Origin: Variovorax ginsengisoli
Lineage (GTDB): Bacteria; Pseudomonadota; Gammaproteobacteria; Burkholderiales; Burkholderiaceae_C
Length of the DNA: 64,000 bases
Direction of reading: 5' to 3'
Assembly: GCF_030811835.1 (NCBI RefSeq)
Contig: NZ_JAUSRO010000005.1
Location: forward strand, 124,001-188,000
Part shown: one piece after another, positions 27,074 through 35,212 of the stretch
How the letters are laid out: each line of letters opens with the position of its first letter
Numbering within the stretch: position 1 is the stretch's first letter
Position numbers and translations under genes: made by a program
The notes under the pieces: generated by a model
The model's input: only the letters and a program-made list of their open reading frames with translations
What the model was told of the DNA's origin: nothing
Database searches by the model: none

Positions 27074-28033
27074 TTAAGCAAATACTGAACCAACTGCATG
27101 ACGGGCTGCCTGCGAAGAGAGCCTGTGCACGCCCTTGGCGCTGGAGCATAAAGGGTTCACGACCTGCCACTGGCCCTGGCACACCAGCACGGCCGACCAG
27201 ATGCGGCCTTCGCCCTGCAGCGCGAGGGCGCGGGCCGCGCCCGCATCGAGTGCACGGCGCACCTGCGCGGGCGCCAGCGGCGGTACATCGACCGTCACGG
27301 GAATGTCGCCCAGGTCGCTCTGATCCTTGCATTCACTGGCCGGTCGGCGCGTGATGGCCGCGTCGACCACGTCGACCGCATTGCCGATCACCGTGGCCGC
27401 TGCATCGGCCTGGGCGGCCGTGGCGGCAAGCACCGTCACGCTGTCGGCGATGCCCAGCGAAAAACTGCGCCCGCGCCAGCCGCTGGTGGCGACGCCGCGC
27501 ACGGGCATGTCGGCATGCAGCTCGAAAGCGCCATCGACCGGCAGATCGCGCCCCGGCGCCAGCGCATCGCGCACGTCGTAGTTCGCAAGGTCGGCAAAGA
27601 CGCCGATGCGTGCCGATGCGCCGGGCGCCAAATGCAGCGCGATGTCGCCGCCGTTGTTGATCCACGCGCGCTCGATGCCCGGACGCTGATAGCAAGCGAT
27701 GAGTTCCTGCGCCACGGCGCCCGCCACGGCCGCCATCGGCGTGATGAAGCCGGCGCGAAAGGGCGCACAGGCCTGCCACATCCGCCGCGCCACCGGGCCC
27801 TGCAGGTGGTGCAGTCCGTGCAGTCCGTGCAGCCCGTGCGCAGGGCCCACGGGCTGGCGCAGCAGTGGCAGCTCGCCCACCAGTTCGTCGAGCAGGCCCG
27901 CGAAGCGCTGCCACGCCGCTTCGTGCGCGGCGGCCACGGCAGCGGCTTCGCCGTGCGCCTCGGCCACGATGTCGATCGGGCCGTGGTGCCAGTGCCAGCG
28001 ATGGCCGTCGAGCGGCGTGCGTTGGGCGGACAT
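27074..28033 (-). CDS. UPF0280 family protein (ApbE-like fold)
   Basis: A 319-residue protein of the UPF0280 family, related to the flavin transferase ApbE. Family stretches are APFRAGFITPMAAVAGAVAQELI near residue 90, AWINNGGDIALHL near residue 125, GVATSGWRGRSFSLGIADSVTVLA near residue 185 and ATVIGNAVDVVDAAITRRPA near residue 222. It lies 14 bp downstream of 6-hydroxynicotinate reductase, whose E. barkeri counterpart carries covalently bound flavin; a role in attaching that flavin is an attractive inference. Residues near 68-80 are a coding tandem repeat (Gly-Leu-His). Confidence 0.8.
   Translation of the reverse strand: MSAQRTPLDGHRWHWHHGPIDIVAEAHGEAAAVAAAHEAAWQRFAGLLDELVGELPLLRQPVGPAHGLHGLHGLHHLQGPVARRMWQACAPFRAGFITPMAAVAGAVAQELIACYQRPGIERAWINNGGDIALHLAPGASARIGVFADLANYDVRDALAPGRDLPVDGAFELHADMPVRGVATSGWRGRSFSLGIADSVTVLAATAAQADAAATVIGNAVDVVDAAITRRPASECKDQSDLGDIPVTVDVPPLAPAQVRRALDAGAARALALQGEGRIWSAVLVCQGQWQVVNPLCSSAKGVHRLSSQAARHAVGSVFA
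27811..27840. repeat. 9-bp tandem repeat inside the UPF0280 gene
   Basis: Three units of GCAGTCCGT (third unit with one change) encode a Gly-Leu-His run in the UPF0280 protein. Loss or gain of units keeps the frame, so the length could vary between strains. Confidence 0.75.
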
Positions 28034-28047
28034 GGCGCAGCTTGCGT

Positions 28048-29658
28048 TCAGCCGAGCATCGGAGGTTGACCGATCGGCCACGGGTTGGCCGGGTCGATCT
28101 GCACCCACTGGCGCGCCAGGGGTGCGCCGTCGTCCTGCCACGCGCCGCGTGCCAGCGCCTGTTCCAGCGGGAAGACGTGGTCCACGTGGCCGCCGAGTGC
28201 GGCGTAGTCGTCCAGGCGCATGCTGAATTCGATGGGCGCCACGATGGCCGGCGTGGGCACCGTGCCGAAGCTGTTGTCGGGCATGCGCATGACGTCGGCC
28301 ATCACCGTGATGCCACCGCCGGGCCACACATAGGCAGGCGCGCCGCCGCAGGTCACGTTGACCAGCGCGCGCTTGATGGCGCGCGTGAGCAGCACCGGGT
28401 TCTCGCTCACCCCGGCGCGCAGGCTGCCGCCCGCACCACCGAGAAAGAGCACGGTGCACAGCGACGGTTCGCAGTTCTCGCCGATGCGCTCGACGATGGC
28501 GCGCACCGCATCGGGCATGGGCTGCTCGACCGGTTGCAACGCGTCGTCGAGCACGTACCACTGCGCGTGCTCACCCGTGGTCGACGTCATGAGCAGGCGC
28601 AATCCTGGCTTGGCCACGCCCTCTTCCCAGCGCTCGATGATCGACAGCGGATCGGCGATGTCGGTGCCCCCCCAGCCATTGCCCGGATTGGCGACCTGGA
28701 AGTAGCGCCCCGGCGTCGACTTGCGCCCGCGCATCTGGATGCCCGAGCGCGGCATGTCCAGGCAGCGCCCGGCCTGGTGCTCGGTCAGCACGCCGGTGAT
28801 GTGGTCGTCGACCACCACCACCTCGTCGGCCACGGCCGCGAACTGGCGTGCAAAGATGCCCACCGCGGCCGAGCCGCAGCCCACCCGCATGCGCTGCTCC
28901 TCCACGCCGTTGACGATGGGCGCCTTGCCGGCCTGGATGACCATGCTCGCACCACCGTCGATCACGCACTCCACCGGTTTCTTGTTGCCCAGCAGTTGCA
29001 TCAGCTCGGCCGTCATGCGGCCTTCCTTCTTGCTGCCGCCGGTCAGGTGGTGCACGCCGCCGAGCGACAGCATCTGAGAGCCGTATTCGGCCGTGGTGAC
29101 GTGGCCGACCACCTCGCCGCGGTAACGCACGTTGGCCTGTTCGGCGCCGAGGAACCGGTCGGTGTCGATCTTCACCTTGAAGCTGCAGTAGCTGAAGATG
29201 CCTTCGGTGACCACGGTCACCATGTCCACGCCCTGCGCCTTGGAAGCCACGATGAAGGGCGCAGGCTTGTAGTCGGGGTAAGTGGTGGAAGAGCCGACGC
29301 CGGTGACGAACACCTCGTCGGCGTGCAGCAGGTCGCCGTTCCAGTCGGGGTCGGCGCCCTCTGACGGTGCCTCCTGCGCACCGCTTCGTGCAAAAGGCAC
29401 CAGCGCCGGCGATTCGCTGGCCACCGCGCGCCGCAGCAGCACCACCGGATCGACCCGCACCAGCACGCCGTCGCGGTTGGCGTAGCGGTCGCAAGCACCG
29501 GTGCGGCCATCGGAAATCTGGCAGAGCACCGGGCACGCATTGCATTCGACCTTGGCCGCATTCATGCGCTCGTTGCGCAATGCAGGCTTGCCCGCAGCCT
29601 CTGGCAACACGGGCATGTCCATGCCGGGAAGGCCATCTGTTTTCGTGTGTTCGGTCAT
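28048..29658 (-). CDS. hnr: 6-hydroxynicotinate reductase
   Basis: A 536-residue protein resembling 6-hydroxynicotinate reductase, which in E. barkeri reduces 6-hydroxynicotinate to 1,4,5,6-tetrahydro-6-oxonicotinate with ferredoxin, using iron-sulfur clusters and covalent flavin. Cys39, 42, 46 and 56 (C-x2-C-x3-C-x9-C) form a likely cluster site near the N-terminus. Other marked segments are EGIFSYCSFKVKID, DDHITGVLTEHQAG and LFLGGAGGSLRAGV. ATG at 29658 gives 30 residues before the first Cys; a later start is possible. It heads the eleven-gene minus-strand operon and faces the ferredoxin-NADP reductase gene. The name rests on remembered similarity to the family plus strong context. Confidence 0.82.
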   Translation of the reverse strand: MTEHTKTDGLPGMDMPVLPEAAGKPALRNERMNAAKVECNACPVLCQISDGRTGACDRYANRDGVLVRVDPVVLLRRAVASESPALVPFARSGAQEAPSEGADPDWNGDLLHADEVFVTGVGSSTTYPDYKPAPFIVASKAQGVDMVTVVTEGIFSYCSFKVKIDTDRFLGAEQANVRYRGEVVGHVTTAEYGSQMLSLGGVHHLTGGSKKEGRMTAELMQLLGNKKPVECVIDGGASMVIQAGKAPIVNGVEEQRMRVGCGSAAVGIFARQFAAVADEVVVVDDHITGVLTEHQAGRCLDMPRSGIQMRGRKSTPGRYFQVANPGNGWGGTDIADPLSIIERWEEGVAKPGLRLLMTSTTGEHAQWYVLDDALQPVEQPMPDAVRAIVERIGENCEPSLCTVLFLGGAGGSLRAGVSENPVLLTRAIKRALVNVTCGGAPAYVWPGGGITVMADVMRMPDNSFGTVPTPAIVAPIEFSMRLDDYAALGGHVDHVFPLEQALARGAWQDDGAPLARQWVQIDPANPWPIGQPPMLG

Positions 29659-29960
29659 CGCGGAAAATGTCGTGGTGTCACTGATTCTGGTGGCCCGGAA
29701 GATGCTTGTGATCGACCTGCTCTTTGTGTAGCATTCACTCCACTTTCATGTTGCAAACACTACATTTAAAATCAATGTAGCAAAAGCAGTGCCAACGCGC
29801 AACGGCGTTTTCATCCGGGTCGTCCCCTTCTTTTGGAAGGTGACGGCTGCAGGCGGTTGACCCGCAAGGCGGTCGTGGCAAGCTCCGGAATCAGCCGCCC
29901 GCAGCGCCCTGGCCTGCGAACCCGCTCTTATTGACTTGACTTGAACTACCGCCGACTGCC
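29659..29960. promoter_or_regulatory. Divergent control region of the nicotinate cluster
   Basis: These 302 bp separate the minus-strand operon headed by hnr from the plus-strand fpr-tetR-ena genes and must hold both promoters. An AT-rich core at 29720-29790 stands out from the GC-rich surroundings and contains an inverted repeat and repeated TGTAGCA half-sites. The right part (29800-29940) is GC-rich with no evident gene. Confidence 0.7.
29760..29780. promoter_or_regulatory. Candidate operator in the nicotinate cluster
   Basis: A perfect 7-bp inverted repeat, CTACATT (29760-29766) and AATGTAG (29774-29780), with a 7-base spacer, lies in the AT-rich core. The half-site TGTAGCA occurs at 29776-29782 and again at 29727-29733. 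A palindrome between divergent operons is the expected target of the TetR regulator encoded here. Confidence 0.5.
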
Positions 29961-30734
29961 ATGAGTGCCTTCAACGAAGAAACCGTCCTCTCCGTCCACC
30001 ACTGGACCGACCGCCTGTTCACTTTCACGACCACGCGCGATCCGTCGCTGCGTTTCTCCAACGGCCACTTCACCATGATCGGCCTGCGCGTGAACGACAA
30101 GCCGCTGCTGCGCGCCTACAGCATCGCCAGCGCCAACTACGAGGAATACCTCGAGTTCCTGAGCATCAAGGTCGACGAAGGCCCGCTCACCTCGCGCCTG
30201 CAGTACATCCAGGTCGGCGACAAGATCATCGTGGGCCGCAAGCCCACCGGCACGCTGCTCATCGACTACACGCTGCCGGGCAAGCGCCTGTACCTGTTCG
30301 GCACGGGCACCGGCCTGGCGCCCTTCATGAGCATCATCCGCGACCCGGAGACCTACGAGAAGTTCGAGAAGGTCATCCTGGTGCACGGCGTGCGCCAGGT
30401 CGACGAACTGGCCTACCACGACCTTGTTGTCGACCACCTGCCCAAGCATGAGTTTCTGGGCGAACTGATCGAGAAGCAGCTGCTGTACTACCCGACGGTC
30501 ACGCGCGAAGAGTTCCGCAACATGGGCCGCATCACCGAGCTGGTCGAAAGCGGAAAACTCACCGACGACCTCGGCCTGCCGCCGATCAACGCCGCGGAAG
30601 ACCGCGTGATGCTGTGCGGCAGCCCGGGCATGCTGGTCGACTTGAAGCACATGCTGGAAGGCCGCGGCTTCAAGGAAGGCAACACGAGCACCCCCGGCGA
30701 TTTCGTCGTCGAACGCGCCTTCGCTGAAAAATAA
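29961..30734 (+). CDS. fpr: Ferredoxin-NADP reductase
   Basis: A 257-residue FAD enzyme of the bacterial Fpr type. The FAD motif RAYSIAS is at residues 51-57, the NADP motif GTGTGLAPF at 114-122, and the C-terminus VERAFAEK is that of subclass II Fpr. It transfers electrons between NADPH and ferredoxin in the cytoplasm. Divergent to hnr and next to the TetR and enamidase genes, it could supply reducing power for 6-hydroxynicotinate reduction. It may also be the general housekeeping Fpr; no ferredoxin gene is near. The ribosome binding site is weak. Confidence 0.9.
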   Translation: MSAFNEETVLSVHHWTDRLFTFTTTRDPSLRFSNGHFTMIGLRVNDKPLLRAYSIASANYEEYLEFLSIKVDEGPLTSRLQYIQVGDKIIVGRKPTGTLLIDYTLPGKRLYLFGTGTGLAPFMSIIRDPETYEKFEKVILVHGVRQVDELAYHDLVVDHLPKHEFLGELIEKQLLYYPTVTREEFRNMGRITELVESGKLTDDLGLPPINAAEDRVMLCGSPGMLVDLKHMLEGRGFKEGNTSTPGDFVVERAFAEK

Positions 30735-30738
30735 GACG

Positions 30739-31497
30739 ATGGCCACGAGCCGAACCGCAGCCAAGCCCCAGCGCAAGACCGGCGTGCGCGAGGCCGCGGC
30801 GCAGGCCACGCGCGATGCCATCCTGAAGGCGGCCACCAAGGTGTTCGCCAAGTACGGTTATGACGGCGGCAGCGTGGAGAAAATCTCCAAGGCTGCGAAG
30901 TCCTACGACCGGATGATCTACTACTACTTCGGCAGCAAGGAAGGGCTCTTCATTGCGGTGCTCGAAGGTATTTACAGGCGCATGGACGAGGCCGAGGCTG
31001 CACTCGAACTCGACACGGGCAAGCCGGTCGAGGCGCTGACCGCGGTGATCCGCTTCGTGCTGGGCTACTACCGCCGCAATCCCGAATTCGTCACGCTCCT
31101 CAACACCGAGAACCTGCACAAGGGCCGGCACATCGCCAAGTCGCTGCGCGCGAGCGAGTACTCGTCGCGCGCCATCTCGATCGTGCAGGAGCTGATCGCC
31201 AGCGGCGCCGCCCAAGGCCTGTTCCGCGCTGATCTGGCGCCGCGCGACGTGTACCTGCTCATCACGGCGACTGGCTATTTCTACACGTCGAACCGCCACA
31301 CGCTGACCGCCTTCCTCGGCGAGACGCTGGAAACCCCGGAAGCGGTCACGCACTGGGAAGATTTTGTCATCGAAACCGTCCTGCGCACCGTGCGCGCGGA
31401 CGAGCCCCAAGAACGCATTTCCCCACCCCACGAGGTCTCCCCATGGCAGAAGTCGCCGCCGGCGCCAAGTCCGGCAAAGTCGTCATCAAGAACATAG
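30739..31497 (+). CDS. TetR/AcrR family regulator
   Basis: A 252-residue regulator: Lys/Arg-rich N-terminus, TetR helix-turn-helix at about residues 27-72 (AILKAATKVFAKYGYDGGSVEKIS, then YYYFGSKEGLFIAVLE) and a ligand domain with TALR-like features. It begins 4 bp after fpr. The last 18 codons overlap the enamidase gene in a different frame, giving a Pro/Ser-rich tail (PPAPSPAKSSS) that is unlikely to be functional. It is the only regulator in the cluster and probably represses or activates the divergent promoters in response to a pyridine intermediate. Confidence 0.88.
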   Translation: MATSRTAAKPQRKTGVREAAAQATRDAILKAATKVFAKYGYDGGSVEKISKAAKSYDRMIYYYFGSKEGLFIAVLEGIYRRMDEAEAALELDTGKPVEALTAVIRFVLGYYRRNPEFVTLLNTENLHKGRHIAKSLRASEYSSRAISIVQELIASGAAQGLFRADLAPRDVYLLITATGYFYTSNRHTLTAFLGETLETPEAVTHWEDFVIETVLRTVRADEPQERISPPHEVSPWQKSPPAPSPAKSSSRT

Positions 31498-32636
31498 GTC
31501 TGCTGCTTTCGGGCGACATCGACCGCCCCATCCTGGACGCCGACACCATCGTCGTGAACGATGGCCTGATCGTCGCGGTCGGCAAGGAAAAGGACTGCGA
31601 CCTGGAAGGCGCCCAGACCGTCATCGACGCGCGCCAGACCTGCGTGGCGCCCGGCCTGATCGACAGCCACGTGCATCCGGTCTTCGGTGACTGGACGCCG
31701 CGCCAGGGCCAGATCGGCTGGATCGACTCCACCATGCACGGTGGCGTGACCACCATGATCTCGGCCGGCGAAGTGCATCTGCCGGGCCGGCCCAAGGACA
31801 TCGTCGGCCTGAAGGCGCTGGCCATCACCGCACAGCGCGCCTTCGACAACTTCCGCCCCGGTGGCGTGAAGGTGCTGGCCGGTGCGCCGGTCATCGAAAA
31901 GGGCATGGTCGAGAGCGACTTCAAGGAACTCGCAGAAGCCGGCGTCGGACTGCTGGGCGAAGTCGGCCTGGGCTCGGTGAAGGCCGGCTACGAGGCCAAG
32001 GAGATGGTGGCGTGGGCGCGCAAATACGGCATCCAGAGCACCATCCACACCGGCGGCCCGTCGATTCCCGGCTCCGGCCTGATCGACAAGGACGTGGTGC
32101 TCGAAGCCGATGCCGACATCATCGGCCACATCAATGGCGGCCACACCTCGCTGCCCGAAGCACACGTGTGCGAGCTGTGCGAGAAGAGCTCGCGCGCCAT
32201 CGAGATCGTGCACAACGGCAACGAGAAGGTGGCCATCGCCGCGGCCAAGGCGGCGCTGGAACTCAAGTGTCCGCACCGTGTGATCCTTGGCACTGACGGG
32301 CCCGCAGGCTCGGGCGTGCAGCCGCTGGGCATCCTGCGCATGGTGGCCATGCTGTCGAGCATCGCCAACATCCCGGCCGAACTGGTGTTCTGCTTTGCCA
32401 CCGGCAACACGGCGAAGATCCGCAAACTCAATTGCGGCCTGGTCGAAGTGGGCCGCGACGCCGATTTCGTCTTCATGGACCGTGCCCAGCATTCGCCCGC
32501 GCCGGGCCTGCTCGAAAGCGTCCAGCTCGGCGACATTCCCGGCGTCGGGATGGTGATGATCGACGGGCTGGTGCGCTGTGGCCGCAGCCGGAACACGCCG
32601 CCGGCTACCGAGATTCCGGTGGTGTTGACGCACTGA
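31443..32636 (+). CDS. ena: Enamidase (amidohydrolase family)
   Basis: A 397-residue amidohydrolase close to E. barkeri enamidase, the Fe/Zn enzyme that opens the ring of 1,4,5,6-tetrahydro-6-oxonicotinate to give 2-formylglutarate and ammonia. The metal motif DSHVHP (His76, His78) is followed by HGGVTTMISAGEVH, STIHTGGPSIPGSG, IGHINGGHTS and GTDGPAGSGVQP. ATG at 31443 has GAGG 7 bases upstream and lies 55 bp inside the regulator gene. With nicAB and hnr it completes the conversion of nicotinate to an open-chain product; genes for later steps are not in the window. A different cyclic amidase is the alternative, but context supports the name. Confidence 0.87.
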   Translation: MAEVAAGAKSGKVVIKNIGLLLSGDIDRPILDADTIVVNDGLIVAVGKEKDCDLEGAQTVIDARQTCVAPGLIDSHVHPVFGDWTPRQGQIGWIDSTMHGGVTTMISAGEVHLPGRPKDIVGLKALAITAQRAFDNFRPGGVKVLAGAPVIEKGMVESDFKELAEAGVGLLGEVGLGSVKAGYEAKEMVAWARKYGIQSTIHTGGPSIPGSGLIDKDVVLEADADIIGHINGGHTSLPEAHVCELCEKSSRAIEIVHNGNEKVAIAAAKAALELKCPHRVILGTDGPAGSGVQPLGILRMVAMLSSIANIPAELVFCFATGNTAKIRKLNCGLVEVGRDADFVFMDRAQHSPAPGLLESVQLGDIPGVGMVMIDGLVRCGRSRNTPPATEIPVVLTH

Positions 32637-32648
32637 AGCGCTGCGCGC

Positions 32649-34184
32649 TCACGCGCAAGCCTGCGGCTCCGATGCTTGCGCCTGGCCCAACGGTTTCTCG
32701 GCCGGCGTCTCGCCCCGCAGGAAGCTGAACACCGCCAGCGCCGTCAGCACAGTGACGCCCGCCAGCACGCACAACAACGTCGCGAAGGCTGCGCCGTAGG
32801 CATGCAGCAGCGCCTCGCGGCCCAGCCCTGGCAGCAGCGCCAAGGCCTGCGGCAGGTCACCGGTCGTCAGGCGCTGCGCGGCCTGCGATGCGGCCTGCGC
32901 CGTGTGCCCCGGCAGGTGGGCAAGCTGCAGCGCCACGAGCGAGGTGAGCCCGGCACCGACCAGCGCCAGCGCGATGCCCTCACCGGCCACGCGCACGGTG
33001 TTGAAGATGCCCGAGGCCATGCCGGCCCGTTCGCGCGGCACCACGCTCACTGCGAGGCCGTCCATCAGGCCCCAGGGCAGGCCGATGCCCGTGCCGATCA
33101 GCAGCAGGGGCCACACCATGGCGTGCAAGGGGGTGCCGGGCGCGCAGCGGCTGAGCCAGACGAGGCCCGCCGCGCACACCAGCAGGCCCAGCGCCGACAA
33201 GGTGCCGGCCGGATAGCGTTGGGCAAGCCAGGCCGCCAGCGTCGGCACCACCAGGATCGGCCCCGACAGCGCGAACATGAAGCCGCCCGCCTCCAGCGCA
33301 CTGCGCCCTTCGAGCCCGACGAAGCGCAGCGGCAGCAGCACCAGCAGCACGACGAAGCCATAGGCCGGTGCGGCGGCCAGCAGCTGCACGCCGACGAAAC
33401 GCGGGAAGCGGAAGAGCGACAGGTCGAGCATCGGATGCACGGCGCGGCGCTCGACGGCGACGAAGGCCGCGCCCATCAGCGCCGCACCGGCCAGCGCAGC
33501 GATCACCCACGGGCTGCGCCAGCCGCTGTCGGGCGCCTGCAGCACGCCGAGCGTGAGCAGGCTCAGCGCGGCGGTAAAGCTCAGGGCGCCAGGCAGATCC
33601 AGCCCCTGCGCCTGTGGGTTGCGCGACTCGCGCATGGCGGGCGCGGCGATGCCCAGCGCCAACAGGCACACCGCGCCCGGGCTCAACATCACGGCCTGCC
33701 AGCCGAAGGTCTGGGCCAGCCAGCCCGACAGCATCGCGCCGCAGGACAGTCCCACGCCGAAGGAGGTGCCGATCAGGCTGAAGGCCCGCGTGCGCGCCGC
33801 GCCGTCGAACACCTGGGCCAGCGCGGCGGTGCCGGCAGCAAATGCGGCGGCCGAACCCAGCCCCTGCAGCGCGCGCACCGCGTCGAACGCGACGATGCCC
33901 GGGGCCCACGTCAGCAGCGCGCAGCTCAGCGTCACCGCGATCAGCCCGAGCAGGAAGACGCGCTTGCGCCCCCAGGCATCGGCGAGCGCGCCGGCCGCCA
34001 GCAGCGCGGCGCCAAAGCTCAGCATGAAGGCATTGGTGATCCAGTTGAGCTGCACCGGACTGCCACCCAACGCATCGCGGATCGCGGGCAGCACCACGGC
34101 GGGGCCGGTGAAACTCAGCGGCATGCCCAGCGCCGCCAGGCAGACGGCGGCCAGCAGCCAGTTCTTGGAAACGGAAGAGGACAT
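32649..34184 (-). CDS. MFS transporter, 14-helix drug:H+ antiporter type
   Basis: A 511-residue major facilitator protein with fourteen predicted helices. Motif A is seen as GALADAWGRKRVF after helix 2, and motif C-like GSAAAFAAGTAALAQ follows. The start at ATG 34184 is preferred over GTG 34199, which has no ribosome binding site either. It would export drugs or metabolites across the inner membrane. A LysR gene starts 113 bp away on the opposite strand and probably controls it. It converges with the enamidase gene with only 12 bp between and is not obviously part of nicotinate metabolism. Confidence 0.88.
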   Translation of the reverse strand: MSSSVSKNWLLAAVCLAALGMPLSFTGPAVVLPAIRDALGGSPVQLNWITNAFMLSFGAALLAAGALADAWGRKRVFLLGLIAVTLSCALLTWAPGIVAFDAVRALQGLGSAAAFAAGTAALAQVFDGAARTRAFSLIGTSFGVGLSCGAMLSGWLAQTFGWQAVMLSPGAVCLLALGIAAPAMRESRNPQAQGLDLPGALSFTAALSLLTLGVLQAPDSGWRSPWVIAALAGAALMGAAFVAVERRAVHPMLDLSLFRFPRFVGVQLLAAAPAYGFVVLLVLLPLRFVGLEGRSALEAGGFMFALSGPILVVPTLAAWLAQRYPAGTLSALGLLVCAAGLVWLSRCAPGTPLHAMVWPLLLIGTGIGLPWGLMDGLAVSVVPRERAGMASGIFNTVRVAGEGIALALVGAGLTSLVALQLAHLPGHTAQAASQAAQRLTTGDLPQALALLPGLGREALLHAYGAAFATLLCVLAGVTVLTALAVFSFLRGETPAEKPLGQAQASEPQACA

Positions 34185-34297
34185 CGGGATGGCTTTCACA
34201 CGGGAAGGGGAGGAAGGAGCACAAGATAAAAAGGATTCAATGGAATGAAAATAGCGGCCGGACTCCTCTCACTCCCAACCCCAGGTTGCCAATCACC

Positions 34298-35212
34298 ATG
34301 GACAGCTTCAGCGGACTCGAATCCTTTGTACGGGCAGCCGACCTGCTGAGCTTTGCCGCCGCTGGCCGGCAGCTGGGCATTTCGGCGTCGGCCGTGGGCA
34401 AGAACGTCGCGCGGCTCGAGGCGCAACTGGGCCTGCGCCTGTTCCATCGCACCACCCGACAGGTGCGGCTCACGGCGGAAGGCGCGATGTTCCATGAGCG
34501 CTGCCGCCGCATCCTCGACGACCTCGACGATGCGCGCACGATGATGCAAGACGCAGCCGCCACGCCACGCGGCCGCCTGCGTGTGAGCCTGCCGACCATC
34601 GGCTACCGCTTCCTGCTGCCGGTGCTGCCGGACTTCAAGGCGCGCTACCCCGAAATCGAGCTCGACCTCGACTTCAACGACCGCCTGGTCGATGTGATCG
34701 CCGAGAACGTGGACGTCGCGATCCGCAGCGGCGACCTGGCGGACTCGCGGCTGGTGGCCCGGCGGCTGGGGCCTTTCGACTTTGTGCTGGTGGCCTCGCC
34801 GGCCTACCTGGCACGCCACGGCGTGCCGCAGGTGCCGGCCGACCTCGCACGCCATGCCTGTCTGCGCTACAAGTTCGTGACCGGCGGCAGGATCGAGGAT
34901 TGGGACCTGCCCGGCCTGCCGACGCAGCTGCCGCCGGGCCTGCTCTCGAACAACATGGAAGCCATGCTCGGCGCCGCTGTGGCTGGCCTCGGTATCGCCT
35001 ACATGGCCGATTTTCTCGCGCGCGATGCGCTATGCCGCGGCGAACTGCAGCGCGTGTTGGCCTCGCACCTGGTGCGCCAGGGCCAGTTCTCCGCGCTCTG
35101 GCCGTCGAGCCGCCAGTTGTCGCCCAAGGTGCGCGCCTTCGTCGATTTCGCGAGCGAGCGCATGTTCAAGCAAGACCATTTACCGGCACAGGGCACTCAG
35201 GCTGCGGCGTAG
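34298..35212 (+). CDS. LysR family regulator
   Basis: A 304-residue LysR regulator: winged helix-turn-helix at residues 3-60 (SFAAAGRQLGISASAVGKNVARLEAQLGLRLFHRTTR) and a CrgA-like effector domain (DLDFNDRLVDVIAENVDVAIRSG). The ATG at 34298 is chosen over an in-frame TTG 12 bases earlier. It is divergent from the MFS exporter and is its probable regulator. Its 3' end overlaps the convergent dehydrogenase gene by 16 bp. Confidence 0.9.
   Translation: MDSFSGLESFVRAADLLSFAAAGRQLGISASAVGKNVARLEAQLGLRLFHRTTRQVRLTAEGAMFHERCRRILDDLDDARTMMQDAAATPRGRLRVSLPTIGYRFLLPVLPDFKARYPEIELDLDFNDRLVDVIAENVDVAIRSGDLADSRLVARRLGPFDFVLVASPAYLARHGVPQVPADLARHACLRYKFVTGGRIEDWDLPGLPTQLPPGLLSNNMEAMLGAAVAGLGIAYMADFLARDALCRGELQRVLASHLVRQGQFSALWPSSRQLSPKVRAFVDFASERMFKQDHLPAQGTQAAA

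Noticed and set aside
27811-27840. CRISPR-like short repeats
   Set aside because: The units are contiguous 9-mers inside a coding frame without spacers; no CRISPR array or cas gene is present.
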